Assembly (NCBI RefSeq): GCF_014196345.1
Contig: NZ_JACIDN010000001.1
Span: forward strand, 62,001 to 126,000
Reading direction: 5' to 3'
Source: Methylobacterium brachythecii
Lineage (GTDB): Bacteria > Pseudomonadota > Alphaproteobacteria > Rhizobiales > Beijerinckiaceae
DNA length: 64,000 nucleotides
Positions 27,700 through 37,204 of this stretch are shown here, one piece after another. Positions within the stretch are counted from its first letter, which is position 1; each line of letters opens with the position of its first letter. The notes under the pieces are model-generated. The model saw only the letters and a list, made by a program, of their open reading frames with translations. It had not been told where the DNA came from and ran no database searches. Both the position numbers and the translations under genes were made by a program.

Positions 27700-27723
27700 T
27701 CCCGGTCTCACCGGCCTGAAACG

Positions 27724-27758
27724 AAAAGCCCGCCTCGGGAAACCGAGGCGGGCTTTTT
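27724..27758. terminator. Bidirectional Rho-independent terminator
   Basis: A stem built from AAAAGCCCGCCTCGG and its complement CCGAGGCGGGCTTTTT encloses a GAAA tetraloop. A-rich and T-rich flanks on both sides allow it to end hppA (rightward) and the small secreted protein gene (leftward). Confidence 0.95.
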
Positions 27759-27815
27759 AGTGTCGTGGCCCCTCCCCGCGGACGGGTGGAGCGTCCGGGA
27801 AGAAGGCGTGAGATC

Positions 27816-28055
27816 TCAGTCGCAGGTCTCTTTCTTGACCGTCTTGGAGTCGCCCTCGTCGTTCTCCTTGCGGACCGTCTTCGAGACGCAGCCATCGCCG
27901 TGATCCTTGACCGTGACCGACTTCGACTCCGTCGCGGGACGGTCGACCACGACGGTGTCGGGCGCGTCGCGATGGATCACGGTGGTCTCCGCCTGCACGG
28001 CTGCCGCGCTGAACAAGGTCAGGGCGGACGCGGCGATGATCAGATGATTGCGCAT
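27816..28055 (-). CDS. Small secreted protein, unknown function
   Basis: The product is 79 residues. A Sec signal peptide (M-R-N-H-L-I-I-A-A-S-A-L-T-L-F) is cleaved near V-Q-A-E. The mature part is charged, beta-like and repetitive: E-S-K-S-V-T-V-K-D and S-K-T-V-R-K-E-N-D-E-G-D-S-K-T-V-K-K-E. Two cysteines (G-C-V and E-T-C-D) could form a disulphide. It resembles short exported proteins often seen in this genus, with no assigned role. It shares the hppA terminator. Confidence 0.65.
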   Translation of the reverse strand: MRNHLIIAASALTLFSAAAVQAETTVIHRDAPDTVVVDRPATESKSVTVKDHGDGCVSKTVRKENDEGDSKTVKKETCD

Positions 28056-28122
28056 TCTTTCCTCCGGTGAAGGTCAAGTCGCGCAAGCAACGGCACGGAG
28101 AACGGAAGCGTTCCAGGCTTTC

Positions 28123-28593
28123 TCAGAGCCCTCGCTCGCGGCGGAGCCTGACCACGGCACGATCGAGCGCACCGAGGAAGGCCGAGCGGTCCTGCCGCGA
28201 GAACGGCGGCGGCCCGCCGGTGATCAGACCGGATTCCCGCAAGTCCTGCATGAGGTTGCGGGTCGCGAGTGCCATGCCGACCGAGGAATCGGTGAAGGGT
28301 TTTCCGGTCGGGGCCAGCACGGAGGCGCCGGCCTTCACACAACGGCTGGCGAGTGGCACATCCGCCGTGATCACGATCGCGCCAGGACCGACCCGCTCGG
28401 CGATCCAGTCGTCGGCCGCATCGAAGCCGTCGCTCACCACGACGCGCTCGATCCACGGCTCGCGCGGCAGGTTCATGAAGCTGTTGGAGACGACGTAGAC
28501 GTGCAGCCCGTAACGCGCCGCCACGCGAAACGTCTCGTCTTTGACCGGACAGGCATCCGCATCGACGTAGATCGCAATCGGCGCAACGGTCAT
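28123..28593 (-). CDS. DUF188-family protein (YaiI/YqxD)
   Basis: The product is 156 residues from the ATG at 28593. It matches the YaiI/YqxD family throughout: [11 protein letters not shown] at the N-terminus, [23 protein letters not shown] and the C-terminal [14 protein letters not shown]. The acidic, PIN-like active-site pattern suggests a nuclease fold, but the function is not established. It starts 8 bp after the lptE stop, so it is probably co-transcribed with lptE. Confidence 0.88.
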   Translation of the reverse strand: MTVAPIAIYVDADACPVKDETFRVAARYGLHVYVVSNSFMNLPREPWIERVVVSDGFDAADDWIAERVGPGAIVITADVPLASRCVKAGASVLAPTGKPFTDSSVGMALATRNLMQDLRESGLITGGPPPFSRQDRSAFLGALDRAVVRLRRERGL

Positions 28594-28601
28594 GCGGGGT
28601 G

Positions 28602-29165
28602 TCAGGAGCCGGAGGGCTTGATCACCGCGAGGACGGAGGCGATGCGCGTCTTGATCTGGTCGGACAGAACCTTGGCGAGCCGGATCTCGGCATCGCGCGC
28701 GGCACGCAGCGAGGCGAAGCGCTGGGTCGAGCGATCGTAGGTCGCGGTCGAGGTGGCGACGCCGTCGGTGATGACCTTGCGACCGTCGAGGCTTTCCAGG
28801 GAGTACTCGATCGTTCCGATCAGGGTACCGGCTTCCGCGCGGGCAGTGGTCGAGGACACGATCGGCGTCGTCACCGTCTCGCTGCCCTTTAGCTTGAGCT
28901 TGTAGCGTTTCGGCGTCGCGTCCTGGCCTGAGCCGTCGAGGGCGAAGATCAACTCGCTGCGCAGGTAGTGGCCGAGGCGGTCCTGGTCCTGAGCCATCAC
29001 GACGTCGTCGACCTGCACGGCGGCCAGCGCCACCTGCATCGACTCGCCGGAGGCGGTCGGTCCGTAGAGGGGGCGGAAACAGGCCGAGACGTTCAGCGCG
29101 AGGCCGGCCGCAAGGGCGAGCCGCACAAGGCGGGAAGCCGCCTCTCGTGTCCCGATCCGCATCAT
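28602..29165 (-). CDS. lptE: LPS-assembly lipoprotein LptE
   Basis: The product is 187 residues. The signal peptide ends in the lipobox V-S-A-C, followed by F-R-P-L-Y-G, the hallmark of alphaproteobacterial LptE. LptE plugs the LptD barrel in the outer membrane and helps insert lipopolysaccharide. It follows leuS on the same strand, as in many alphaproteobacteria, but a palindromic repeat sits in the 220-bp gap. The usual next gene, holA, is not here; a DUF188 gene takes its place. Two adjacent ATGs (29165 and 29162) can serve as start. Confidence 0.82.
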   Translation of the reverse strand: MMRIGTREAASRLVRLALAAGLALNVSACFRPLYGPTASGESMQVALAAVQVDDVVMAQDQDRLGHYLRSELIFALDGSGQDATPKRYKLKLKGSETVTTPIVSSTTARAEAGTLIGTIEYSLESLDGRKVITDGVATSTATYDRSTQRFASLRAARDAEIRLAKVLSDQIKTRIASVLAVIKPSGS

Positions 29166-29282
29166 CGCCCGTGGTCGCCCCGACTCTTACGCTCAAGCTT
29201 GTACGGCATCAGCCGCAGCCGGTCATCAGCCTGCCAGAGCGTGGTTTACGCTTCGTCTGCGGCAAGATCATGCCCGCTCGAC

Positions 29283-29374
29283 CGTCATTGCGAGCGCAGC
29301 GAAGCAATCCAGAGCGACACCCGCAACGTTGGCGCGTTGGCCCTGGATTGCTTCGGCTACGCCTCGCAATGACG
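29283..29374. repeat. Palindromic repeat family 1, copy 1
   Basis: The left arm CGTCATTGCGAGCGCAGCGA continues with AGCAATCC; the right arm contains GGATTGCTTCG and ends CTCGCAATGACG. The outer 12 bp and the inner GAAGCAATCC/GGATTGCTTC parts are inverted. It lies between leuS and lptE. Two more copies occur at 44032 and 57967. Confidence 0.9.
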
Positions 29375-29385
29375 GCGGAGTGGCG

Positions 29386-31977
29386 TCACACCACCAGATT
29401 GACGATCCGCCCCGGCACCACGATCACCTTCTTCGGTGCGCGTCCTTCAAGCGCCCGCTGCACGGCCTCGTCGGCCAGCACGATGGCCTCGACGGCGGCC
29501 TTGTCGGCGCTGGTCGGCACGGTGACGTCCGCACGCTTCTTGCCGTTGATCTGCACCGGCAGGGTGATCTCGTCTTCGACGAGCAGGGCCCGCTCGACCT
29601 CGGGCCAGGCGGCCTCCGCCACCATCCCCTTTCGGCCGAGCGCTTGCCAGCTTTCTTCGGCGAGATGCGGCATCATCGGCGCGATGAGCTGCACCAGGAT
29701 GCCGGCCGCCTCGTCCGCCGCCTTGCGCGTCGTGCCGGCGCGCAGCGCCTCGTCGAGGGCGTTGGCGAGCGTGTAGATGTGGGCGACGCAGCGGTTGAAG
29801 CGCAGCCGCTCGACATCCTCCTCCATCGAGGCCAGCGCCTTGTGGGCCGCCTTGCGCAGGACCGCGTCAGCGGACTGCGTCTGGCCGTCGGAAGCGGCCG
29901 CGAGGTTCACGAGGCGCCAGACGCGCTGCACGAAGCGGTGTGCGCCCTGCACGCCCTCCTCGGTCCAGATCACGTCGCGTTCGGGCGGCGAGTCGGAGAG
30001 CACGAACCAGCGGGCGGTGTCGGCGCCGTAGCTCGCGATGATGTCGTCGGGGTCGACGACGTTCTTCTTCGACTTCGACATCTTCTCGATGGAGCCGATG
30101 GTGATCTCGGCGCCCGTTCCGATGTGAAAGGCCCGGCGGTTTCCGCCCTCGTTGTCGAGACGCACCTCGGCCGGGGTCACCCAGGCGCCGGCAGCATCCT
30201 TATAGGTCTCGTGGACGACCATGCCCTGCGTGAACAGGCCGGCGAAAGGCTCGGAGACGCCAGCCCAGCCGGTCTCGCGCATCGCCCGCATGAAGAAGCG
30301 CGAATAGAGCAGGTGCAGGATCGCGTGCTCGATGCCGCCGATATACTGGTCGACGGCGAGCCAATGGTCGACGGCGCCGCGATCGGTGGGCGCGTCCTGC
30401 AGCCAGGGCGCGGTGAAGCGGGCGTAGTACCAGGACGAATCCACGAAGGTGTCCATGGTGTCGCTCTCGCGCTGCGCCGCCGCCCCGCATTTGGGACACG
30501 GCACGTTGCGCCAGGCGGCGTCGCGCTCCAGCGGGTTGCCAGGCACGTCGAAGGAGACTTCGTCCGGCAGCTTCACCGGCAGGTCGGCGACGGGCACCGG
30601 CACCGGACCGCAGGCGTCGCAGTGGATGATCGGAATCGGGCAGCCCCAGTAGCGCTGGCGCGAGACGCCCCAGTCGCGCAGCCGGAACTGAATCTTGCGC
30701 TTCGCGACGCCGTCACTTTCGAGGCGGTCGGCGACGGCCTGGAAGGCCGCCTCCGTCGTCATGCCGTCGAGGAAGCGTGAATTGATCATCCGGCCATCAC
30801 CGTCATAGGCGGTGTCGGTGATCGTGAAGGTCGCGGGGTCCTGGTCCTCGGGGCAGACCACAGGCGTGTTGCCGAGCCCGTATTTGTTGGAAAAGTCGAG
30901 GTCGCGCTGGTCGTGGGCCGGGCAGCCGAACACGGCGCCCGTGCCGTATTCCATGAGCACGAAATTCGCGACGTAGACTGGCAGCTCCCAGGACGGATCG
31001 AGCGGGTGGCGCACCTTCAGGCCCGTATCGAAGCCGAGCTTTTCCGCCGTATCGATCGCCGCCTGGGCCGTGCCCATCCGGTGGCATTCCTCGATGAAGG
31101 CCTGCAGCTCGGGGCGTGACGGGGCGAGCGCCGCCGCCAACGGGTGATCGGCGGCAATCGCCAAGAAGCGGGCGCCGAACAACGTATCGGGCCGGGTCGT
31201 GAAGACCGTAACGCCGTCCTCCGCACCGGCCGGCGGATTGGTGAGCGCGAAGCGTAGCTCCAGCCCTTCCGAGCGGCCGATCCAGTTGCGCTGCATCAGC
31301 CGGACCTTGTCCGGCCAGCGCTCCAGCCCGTCGAGCCCACTCAGCAGCTCGTCGGCGAAGTGGGAAATCCGGAAGAACCACTGCGTCAGCTCGCGCTGCT
31401 CGACGAGCGCGCCCGAGCGCCAGCCGCGCCCGTCGATGACCTGCTCGTTGGCGAGCACGGTGTGATCGACCGGGTCCCAGTTCACCTTCGCGGTACGGCG
31501 CGAGACGAGGCCCTTGTCCAGGAATTCCAGGAACAGCCGCTGCTGATGCTTGTAGTAGTCGGGATCGCAGGTCGCGATCTCCCGGCTCCAGTCCAGCGAC
31601 AGGCCCATGGACTGCAGCTGCGTGCGCATCGAGGCGATGTTGGCGTAGGTCCACTCCCTCGGATTGACCTTGCGCTCCATGGCCGCGTTCTCGGCCGGCA
31701 GGCCGAAGGCGTCCCAGCCCATCGGATGCAGCACGTTGAAGCCGCGCGCCCGCTTGTAGCGCGCCACCACGTCGCCCATCGCGTAGTTGCGGACGTGGCC
31801 GACATGGATGCGCCCCGACGGATAGGGGAACATCTCCAGCACGTAGTATTTCGGCCGGCCGTCGTCGTTCTTCGTCTCGAAGAGGTGCGCCTCGTTCCAG
31901 GCCTGCTGCCAGCGCGGCTCGGAATCCTTGGCGTTGTAGCGCTCGATCGTGCGATCGGGGGCGGAAGTGCTGGTCAT
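29386..31977 (-). CDS. leuS: Leucyl-tRNA synthetase
   Basis: The product is 863 residues, normal for bacterial LeuRS. The HIGH motif is H-V-G-H-V-R-N-Y near residue 57. The CP1 editing domain lies in the middle, with [10 protein letters not shown] and D-Q-R-D-L-D-F-S. A zinc-like Cys pair (C-P-K-C) is present. The KMSKS loop is [12 protein letters not shown]. It charges and proofreads leucine on tRNA-Leu. lptE follows on the same strand. Confidence 0.96.
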   Translation of the reverse strand: MTSTSAPDRTIERYNAKDSEPRWQQAWNEAHLFETKNDDGRPKYYVLEMFPYPSGRIHVGHVRNYAMGDVVARYKRARGFNVLHPMGWDAFGLPAENAAMERKVNPREWTYANIASMRTQLQSMGLSLDWSREIATCDPDYYKHQQRLFLEFLDKGLVSRRTAKVNWDPVDHTVLANEQVIDGRGWRSGALVEQRELTQWFFRISHFADELLSGLDGLERWPDKVRLMQRNWIGRSEGLELRFALTNPPAGAEDGVTVFTTRPDTLFGARFLAIAADHPLAAALAPSRPELQAFIEECHRMGTAQAAIDTAEKLGFDTGLKVRHPLDPSWELPVYVANFVLMEYGTGAVFGCPAHDQRDLDFSNKYGLGNTPVVCPEDQDPATFTITDTAYDGDGRMINSRFLDGMTTEAAFQAVADRLESDGVAKRKIQFRLRDWGVSRQRYWGCPIPIIHCDACGPVPVPVADLPVKLPDEVSFDVPGNPLERDAAWRNVPCPKCGAAAQRESDTMDTFVDSSWYYARFTAPWLQDAPTDRGAVDHWLAVDQYIGGIEHAILHLLYSRFFMRAMRETGWAGVSEPFAGLFTQGMVVHETYKDAAGAWVTPAEVRLDNEGGNRRAFHIGTGAEITIGSIEKMSKSKKNVVDPDDIIASYGADTARWFVLSDSPPERDVIWTEEGVQGAHRFVQRVWRLVNLAAASDGQTQSADAVLRKAAHKALASMEEDVERLRFNRCVAHIYTLANALDEALRAGTTRKAADEAAGILVQLIAPMMPHLAEESWQALGRKGMVAEAAWPEVERALLVEDEITLPVQINGKKRADVTVPTSADKAAVEAIVLADEAVQRALEGRAPKKVIVVPGRIVNLVV

Positions 31978-32076
31978 GGGCTGGAGCGCCGCGAAATCTC
32001 AAAGAAAGCGAGCGGCGGCACTAGCATATCCGTGGCGCACTGGGTCAACGGATCGCGCAATCGTGGCCCCTGACCG

Positions 32077-33132
32077 TCAGGTCTGCTGGTAGACCGCGAC
32101 CACCCTGTCGAAACGGCGCTCGGCGAGATCCGAGGCGCGGATCAGGACGTAGACGGTTCCCTGCCCGTCACCCTGCATGAAGTCGCCGACGTCGATCTGC
32201 AGAAGCAGGCGCCAATTCTTCTCCGCAGCCACGATCTCGTCCCGATGCGCCTTACGCTGCGCCTCATCGAGATGCTGGATTCCGAAGCGTGTCACGACCT
32301 CGGCGTCGTATCGCGGATCGTCCTGCTCGGGGAGCGGCGAGCCGAGGAGCTGGTTGCGCCGCCCCGGATTGGCCTCGCCGTAAAACTTGTCGAAGGCCCG
32401 CGAGAGGCGATCGTTATAGGCATCGCGGAAAGGGTTCTCGCCCATCGGCTGGTGGCCATAGACGGCTTTCAGCGTCGGACTCGCTTCCATCTCGACGCTG
32501 TAGCCGGCAGGCGGGCGCAACGTCGCGCGTAAGGTCATCGCACGAGCAGGACCGCTATAGGACGTCCCCGCATCGGGCCTCGGCTTCGGAAGATTGTACT
32601 TGGCATTGATCGCCGCGATCTCGGCCCGGTGTGCCTCCACCACGGCGGCGAGATCCGCGGGCATCGCCTGCGCCGTCAGGCTCTCGCGCGGGCTCTGGTC
32701 CCAGATCACCCGGACGGCCTCCGTTCCGGTATCCCAGGGTCCCGCGGCGAGGTCGTAGAAGAACAGCAGCCGTCCGGTCTCGGGCAAGTCTCCCGCCGCC
32801 CCTCCCTGGCCACGGGCCTCTGCAAGGTCGACCTGCGCGAAGAACGCATAGGGCAAACGCTTCTGAAAATGCTCGCGGATCTCCTTGGCCGAGTCGGCAT
32901 TGGCGCGCCGGGCGACGGCTTCGATATCCGCCGGCGCTGCCCGGCGCGGCCATGCGAGGCCGGGCGGGAGATCGGGCGTTCCGCCGATCCGGGTGCCCCC
33001 GAGGACGAGCGCGCCGTCCGCCTTCGGCTGGAAGACCAGCGTCGGCACCAGCGCCTCGACGATGATCTCGGCCTGCGGGCGGGTAAAGGCGTTGGCGAGC
33101 TGGCGATAGGCATCGTCGGGCGAATCGAACAT
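32077..33132 (-). CDS. DUF1963 / YwqG-like protein
   Basis: The product is 351 residues from the ATG at 33132. An AGGA ribosome binding site 7-10 bases upstream supports this over the in-frame ATG at 33201. YwqG-like features are G-G-T-P-D-L-P-P-G-L-A-W-P near residue 47, F-F-A-Q-V-D-L-A-E and G-R-L-L-F-F-Y-D. DUF1963 proteins are of unknown function and often occur in contact-dependent or immunity loci, but none is seen here. No signal peptide is present. Confidence 0.75.
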   Translation of the reverse strand: MFDSPDDAYRQLANAFTRPQAEIIVEALVPTLVFQPKADGALVLGGTRIGGTPDLPPGLAWPRRAAPADIEAVARRANADSAKEIREHFQKRLPYAFFAQVDLAEARGQGGAAGDLPETGRLLFFYDLAAGPWDTGTEAVRVIWDQSPRESLTAQAMPADLAAVVEAHRAEIAAINAKYNLPKPRPDAGTSYSGPARAMTLRATLRPPAGYSVEMEASPTLKAVYGHQPMGENPFRDAYNDRLSRAFDKFYGEANPGRRNQLLGSPLPEQDDPRYDAEVVTRFGIQHLDEAQRKAHRDEIVAAEKNWRLLLQIDVGDFMQGDGQGTVYVLIRASDLAERRFDRVVAVYQQT

Positions 33133-33236
33133 CCGCGTCCTTCCATCGTGAGCCGCCCCCTGCAAACCCGCCGGGATGGGAAAGGCAAGCGTGAAAGCCA
33201 TATCCGTCCCTGACCGAACAAGTGGGAAGGGTTTCG

Positions 33237-34049
33237 ATGGTGAGCGATGGGATCGACACGGCCCTGATCACGGGCGCCTCGTCGGGAATCGGCGCGACCT
33301 ATGCCGACCGGCTGGCCCGGCGAGGACACGATCTCGTGCTGGTGGCCCGCGACGGTGGGCGGCTCGACGAACTCGCCACGCGCCTGCGCAACGAGACCGG
33401 TGTGACCGTCGACATCGTGCCGGCGGACCTCACCGATGGCGTCCAGCTGCGCGCAGTCGAGACGCGGCTGCGGGACGACGATTCGATCGGCATCCTCGTC
33501 AACAATGCAGGCGCGAGCATCCGTGGAGGCTTCGAGCATCCGGATCTCGATGCTCAGGAGCGCCTGGTCCAGCTCAACGTCACCGCCATGATGCGACTCG
33601 CCGGCGCGAGCATCGATCGCTTCCTCGCACGTGGCGAGGGCGCTATCGTCAACGTCGCCTCGGTGCTGGCCCTCGCACCCGAGCGGCGACCGGGCATCTA
33701 TCCCGCAACGAAGGCTTTCATCCTGGCCTTCTCGCAATCCTTGCAGGCCGAATTCGGCGAGCGCGGGCTCTACGTGCAGGCCGTGCTCCCTGCCGCGACG
33801 CGCACCGAAATCTGGCAGCGCTCCGGGCAATCCGTCGACGCGCAACCCGAGGGTTCGGTGATGGAAGTCGGCGACATGGTCGATGCGGCGCTCGTCGGCT
33901 TCGACCAGCGCGAGGCCGTGACGATCCCCTCTCTTCTCGATCTCGGGCTCTGGGAGAGCTTCACCGAGGCTCGCCTCGCCATGGCGCGCACATTCAGGCA
34001 GGGAGAGCCGGCCGAGCGCTACCGGACTTTTTCGCTGAAACCCGAATAG
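33237..34049 (+). CDS. Short-chain dehydrogenase/reductase
   Basis: The product is 270 residues from the ATG at 33237, with GGGAAGGG 5-12 bases upstream. The NAD(P) motif T-G-A-S-S-G-I-G is near residue 12. N-N-A-G-A follows strand 4. The catalytic Ser is in N-V-A-S-V, and Tyr/Lys are in Y-P-A-T-K. It is a classical SDR of the DltE/YdfG-like kind. R-D-G-G-R-L after strand 2 hints at NADP(H). The substrate is unknown. It lies 23 bp upstream of the PLP homeostasis gene and is probably co-transcribed with it. Confidence 0.88.
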   Translation: MVSDGIDTALITGASSGIGATYADRLARRGHDLVLVARDGGRLDELATRLRNETGVTVDIVPADLTDGVQLRAVETRLRDDDSIGILVNNAGASIRGGFEHPDLDAQERLVQLNVTAMMRLAGASIDRFLARGEGAIVNVASVLALAPERRPGIYPATKAFILAFSQSLQAEFGERGLYVQAVLPAATRTEIWQRSGQSVDAQPEGSVMEVGDMVDAALVGFDQREAVTIPSLLDLGLWESFTEARLAMARTFRQGEPAERYRTFSLKPE

Positions 34050-34072
34050 CCCTTCGTAGCCCGAGAGGATCG

Positions 34073-34798
34073 ATGACCGAAACGCCCGCCCCTGTCGCGC
34101 CCGACGAGACACCGCCCATCGGCGAGGCGGACGTCGCGACTAGTCTCGAAGAGGTGCGGGCGCTGATCCGCCGTGCCGCCGAGGACAACGAGCGCGATCC
34201 GGCCGGCGTGCATCTCGTTGCCATTTCGAAGACCGCACCCGCAGAGGTGATCCTACCGGCGCTCGAAGCCGGCCAGCGGCTTTTCGGCGAGAACTACGTC
34301 CAGGAGGCCAAGGCCAAGTGGCCCGCTCTCAAGGAACGCTTCCCGGATGTCGAGCTTCACTTCGTCGGCCCGCTCCAGTCGAACAAGGCGCGCGAGGCCG
34401 TCGAGCTGTTCGAGGTGATCCACTCCCTCGATCGCCTGTCGCTCGCCGCGGCGATCGCCAAGGAGAGCGAGCGGGTCGGCCGTCAGCCGAAGCTGCTGAT
34501 CCAGGTCAATACCGGCGACGAGGCGCAGAAGGCCGGCGTCACGCCCGATGCCGTCCACACCTTGCTCGCCGAGTGCCGCGACACCCATGGCCTGACGATC
34601 CAGGGGCTGATGTGCATCCCCCCGGCAGAGGACCCGCCCTCACCGCATTTTGCTCTGCTGGCCCGCATCGCCGACCGGCACCGTCTGCCGATCCTGTCGA
34701 TGGGCATGAGCGCGGACTACCCTGCTGCGATCCAGATGGGCGCGACACATGTCCGCGTCGGCACGGCCATCTTCGGAGCGCGAGCGAAGAAGAGTTGA
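34073..34798 (+). CDS. Pyridoxal phosphate homeostasis protein (YggS/PLPHP)
   Basis: The product is 241 residues, with AGAGGA before the ATG at 34073. The lysine that forms the Schiff base with PLP is in V-A-I-S-K-T near residue 50. F-G-E-N-Y-V-Q-E-A follows, then H-F-V-G-P-L-Q-S-N-K and, near the end, S-M-G-M-S-A-D-Y and V-R-V-G-T-A-I-F-G. The protein binds PLP without known enzyme activity and buffers PLP and amino-acid levels. An N-terminal extension of about 20 acidic/Pro residues is longer than in E. coli. Confidence 0.92.
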   Translation: MTETPAPVAPDETPPIGEADVATSLEEVRALIRRAAEDNERDPAGVHLVAISKTAPAEVILPALEAGQRLFGENYVQEAKAKWPALKERFPDVELHFVGPLQSNKAREAVELFEVIHSLDRLSLAAAIAKESERVGRQPKLLIQVNTGDEAQKAGVTPDAVHTLLAECRDTHGLTIQGLMCIPPAEDPPSPHFALLARIADRHRLPILSMGMSADYPAAIQMGATHVRVGTAIFGARAKKS

Positions 34799-34813
34799 AC
34801 GCCGCAGCTCGCC

Positions 34814-35245
34814 TCAGGCCGTCTGGCTGACGACGCGCGACAGCAGCCCGCGCAGGTCCTGCGTTTCCGCCGCACCGAAGCGCGTCTCGAACTCGGCCTG
34901 GGCACGGTTCCAGGTCGGCATCAGTTCTTCGAGGAGATCGTGACCGGCCTGCGTGAGGGACAGCATCCGCGTGCGGGCGTCGAGACCCGGCGCCACGCTC
35001 ACGAGGCCGTCGCGCTCTAAGGGGCGCAGGGCGCGGCTCAGCGTCGTGCGGTCCATGACCATCGCGTCGGCTAGACGCTGCATGGTGATCAGTTCGCAGC
35101 GCTTGATGACGCGCAGCACCGAGTACTGGGTAATGCGCAGGCCCGTCGGCCCGAAATGCTGGTCGTAGAGTTGCGTGACCTGTCGCGAGGCCTGACGCAT
35201 CGCCAAGCAATGGCAGGGCGGCGCCGTGTGAGCTTGCTTCGACAC
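34814..35245 (-). CDS. MarR-family transcriptional regulator
   Basis: The product is 143 residues. The winged helix reads I-T-Q-Y-S-V-L-R-V-I, then M-Q-R-L-A-D-A-M-V-M-D-R-T-T-L-S-R-A-L-R-P-L-E-R-D-G-L-V, then the wing D-A-R-T-R-M-L-S-L-T. An N-terminal C-H-C pair before L-A-M-R-Q-A might sense oxidants, but this is only a suggestion. No obvious target gene is adjacent: it converges on the PLP homeostasis gene, and upstream lies the 3' end of a transpeptidase gene. Confidence 0.85.
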   Translation of the reverse strand: MSKQAHTAPPCHCLAMRQASRQVTQLYDQHFGPTGLRITQYSVLRVIKRCELITMQRLADAMVMDRTTLSRALRPLERDGLVSVAPGLDARTRMLSLTQAGHDLLEELMPTWNRAQAEFETRFGAAETQDLRGLLSRVVSQTA

Positions 35246-35474
35246 TGCGGACCATCCTCAATCGCGGACTCATCGCTCCGCTTAGGCATCGGTGCGGTAG
35301 CACATTCGCGCAGTCCGTGACAGGCATCGGTCACTCGGATGGCATCATAATGCCGTCCCGCGCCGTCATCGTCTCTGGGCGAGGCGCCGCAAGAATCAGA
35401 TCGTCCACGGTTCGCTTCAGTGTCCGACGATGTGCGGTCCGAGCTTCGATTGAGCGGTGGAAACCGGGCATTCC

Positions 35475-36011
35475 TCAGATGATCGTCAATACCGTGCGCG
35501 GTCCGAGACGGCGAAGCAGTCTCGCCAGATCGGGCCGGGCCAGGGCGACGCAGCCCTCGGTCGGCCGGTAACCCGGCCGCGCGACATGCATGAAGATCGC
35601 CGAGCCGCGGCCGGGACGGATCGGTCCGCGATTGCAGTCGAGATCGATCACCAGATCGTAAAGGCCGTCCTGGCGCCACATCTCCTCGGCACTCACGCCG
35701 GGCAGTGGCAGGCGGACGGGCCGGTTGTAGCGTCGGTCGAGCGGGTCATCGCACCAGCCGTCGCCAGGCTGCGTCGCGCGCAGAGGCAGGGCGGTTCGCG
35801 GACGTATCCGGAGATGGTCGGGCCGGTAGGCTCCGCCGCGGAGGCGAAAGGTGCCGCGCGGCGAGCCGCCATCCCCCTCGCGCTTGACCTGGACGATTCC
35901 CGAGCGGCCGAGCGCGCAGGGAATCACGGAGGACCCAACGATGAGATGCCCGCGGGTCCTATCGCCGACGAGCGGGCGGACCCTCAGCACAGGAATCGTC
36001 ACCCGCTTCAT
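35475..36011 (-). CDS. L,D-transpeptidase (YkuD domain)
   Basis: The product is 178 residues from the ATG at 36011; the frame is open to 36266, but that part is not protein-like. The YkuD catalytic signature is H-V-A-R-P-G-Y-R-P-T-E-G-C near residue 143, with Thr in the usual Ser/Thr position and the nucleophilic Cys. G-T-F-R-L and D-L-V-I-D-L are other family features. Such enzymes form 3-3 crosslinks in peptidoglycan or attach lipoproteins. No signal peptide is visible from this start, which is unusual for a periplasmic enzyme. Confidence 0.72.
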   Translation of the reverse strand: MKRVTIPVLRVRPLVGDRTRGHLIVGSSVIPCALGRSGIVQVKREGDGGSPRGTFRLRGGAYRPDHLRIRPRTALPLRATQPGDGWCDDPLDRRYNRPVRLPLPGVSAEEMWRQDGLYDLVIDLDCNRGPIRPGRGSAIFMHVARPGYRPTEGCVALARPDLARLLRRLGPRTVLTII

Positions 36012-36346
36012 CGTCGTCGTCACCCCCCGAATGCGGATCGCCGCCGCCTCGATCGGCCGAGTCCTAGCCCGACACAGCCCGAGCCGGGAACCGCTCCGAC
36101 CGGGAAGCTTGGCAAGACGGTGACAATCGCCCGAAAACGCTGCAAAAACGAAGCGTTGCTTATTCCATGATAAGAAATTCGGATTAGGTTGGCCCTCGGG
36201 CTCGTCCGTCCAGGGCGGCCCGCGGTGCTCGTGGCGTCCGGATGGGGCAATCTCGTCGCCACACACCCCTTGTCCGACGCACCCGGTCCCGATCGTCGAG
36301 CGGTCGGGCGCCGACGCGCATGTTTTGCGCGGGAGTTCTGCTTCCG
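36012..36346. other. Divergent intergenic region (L,D-transpeptidase / response regulator)
   Basis: This 335-bp spacer holds the promoters of both genes. A small AT-rich patch at 36130-36185 contains CTTAT and ATAAG as perfect 5-bp inverted arms around TCCATG (36159-36174), a possible operator. I see no gene in it. Confidence 0.4.
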
Positions 36347-37033
36347 ATGGCCAATACCCTCCGTCTCCTCGTCTGCGACGACGACGATGCCCTACGGGAG
36401 ACGCTTACAGAAGAACTCGACCTCTACGAGGAATTCGCCGCCAGTGGCGCCGCGACGGCGCAGGGTGCCATCGATCTCGTCGCACAGGACCGGATCGATC
36501 TCGTCGTGATGGATGTCGGCCTGCCCGACATGGATGGCCGCGAGGGTGTGCGGGTGATGCGGCGCGAGGGGTTTCGCGGGCCGATCATCATGCTCACCGC
36601 GCAGGATTCCGAGAGCGACACCGTCGAGGGGCTGGAAGCCGGCGCCAACGACTACGTCACCAAGCCCTTCAAGTTCGCGGTGCTGCTCGCCCGCATCCGC
36701 GCGCAGTTGCGCCAGCACCAGGCGAGCGAAGACGCAATCTTCCGCATCGGTCCCTACACGTTCCGGCCCGGCGCGAAGCTGCTGGTCGGCGAGCGCGGCT
36801 CGAAGCTGAAGCTCACCGAGAAAGAGACCGCGATCCTGCGCTATCTCTACCGCGCCGGCCGCGAGGTGGTGGGCCGCGATACGCTGCTCGCCGAGGTCTG
36901 GGGCTACAACGCCCACGTCACCACGCATACGCTGGAGACTCACATCTACCGGCTGCGCCAGAAGATCGAGCCGAATCCGGCCGCCGCCGCGATCCTGATC
37001 ACCGAGGCCGGCGGCTACAAGCTGCTGCCGTAG
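36347..37033 (+). CDS. OmpR/PhoB-type response regulator (orphan)
   Basis: The product is 228 residues from the ATG at 36347. The receiver has the acidic cluster C-D-D-D-D-A, the phospho-Asp in V-V-M-D-V-G-L-P, the conserved Thr in M-L-T-A-Q-D and Lys in V-T-K-P-F. The DNA-binding winged helix has L-T-E-K-E-T-A-I-L-R-Y-L and E-V-W-G-Y-N with T-H-T-L-E-T-H-I-Y-R-L-R-Q-K-I. No histidine kinase gene is adjacent, so its partner lies elsewhere. A cyclic-nucleotide-binding gene follows on the same strand. Confidence 0.9.
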   Translation: MANTLRLLVCDDDDALRETLTEELDLYEEFAASGAATAQGAIDLVAQDRIDLVVMDVGLPDMDGREGVRVMRREGFRGPIIMLTAQDSESDTVEGLEAGANDYVTKPFKFAVLLARIRAQLRQHQASEDAIFRIGPYTFRPGAKLLVGERGSKLKLTEKETAILRYLYRAGREVVGRDTLLAEVWGYNAHVTTHTLETHIYRLRQKIEPNPAAAAILITEAGGYKLLP

Positions 37034-37204
37034 CGCCCTGCCCGTTCCGGGTATGGTCAACGCCGGATTAAGGTCTCGGCGATAGTGTTTCGCGAGCATG
37101 GCGGACGACCCGGCGTCACGCGCGGGCGGCTCGTGTTTCGCGACCCGGCGCGCTTCGGCTAAGGGACGTTCTGCAGCAGGAACCGGCCGGAGGATGGGCG
37201 CGCA

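Noticed and set aside
25453..27711. A 752-residue open frame antisense to hppA
   Set aside because: Low-complexity Asp/Gly/His/Arg composition; the plus strand holds a full conserved pyrophosphatase.
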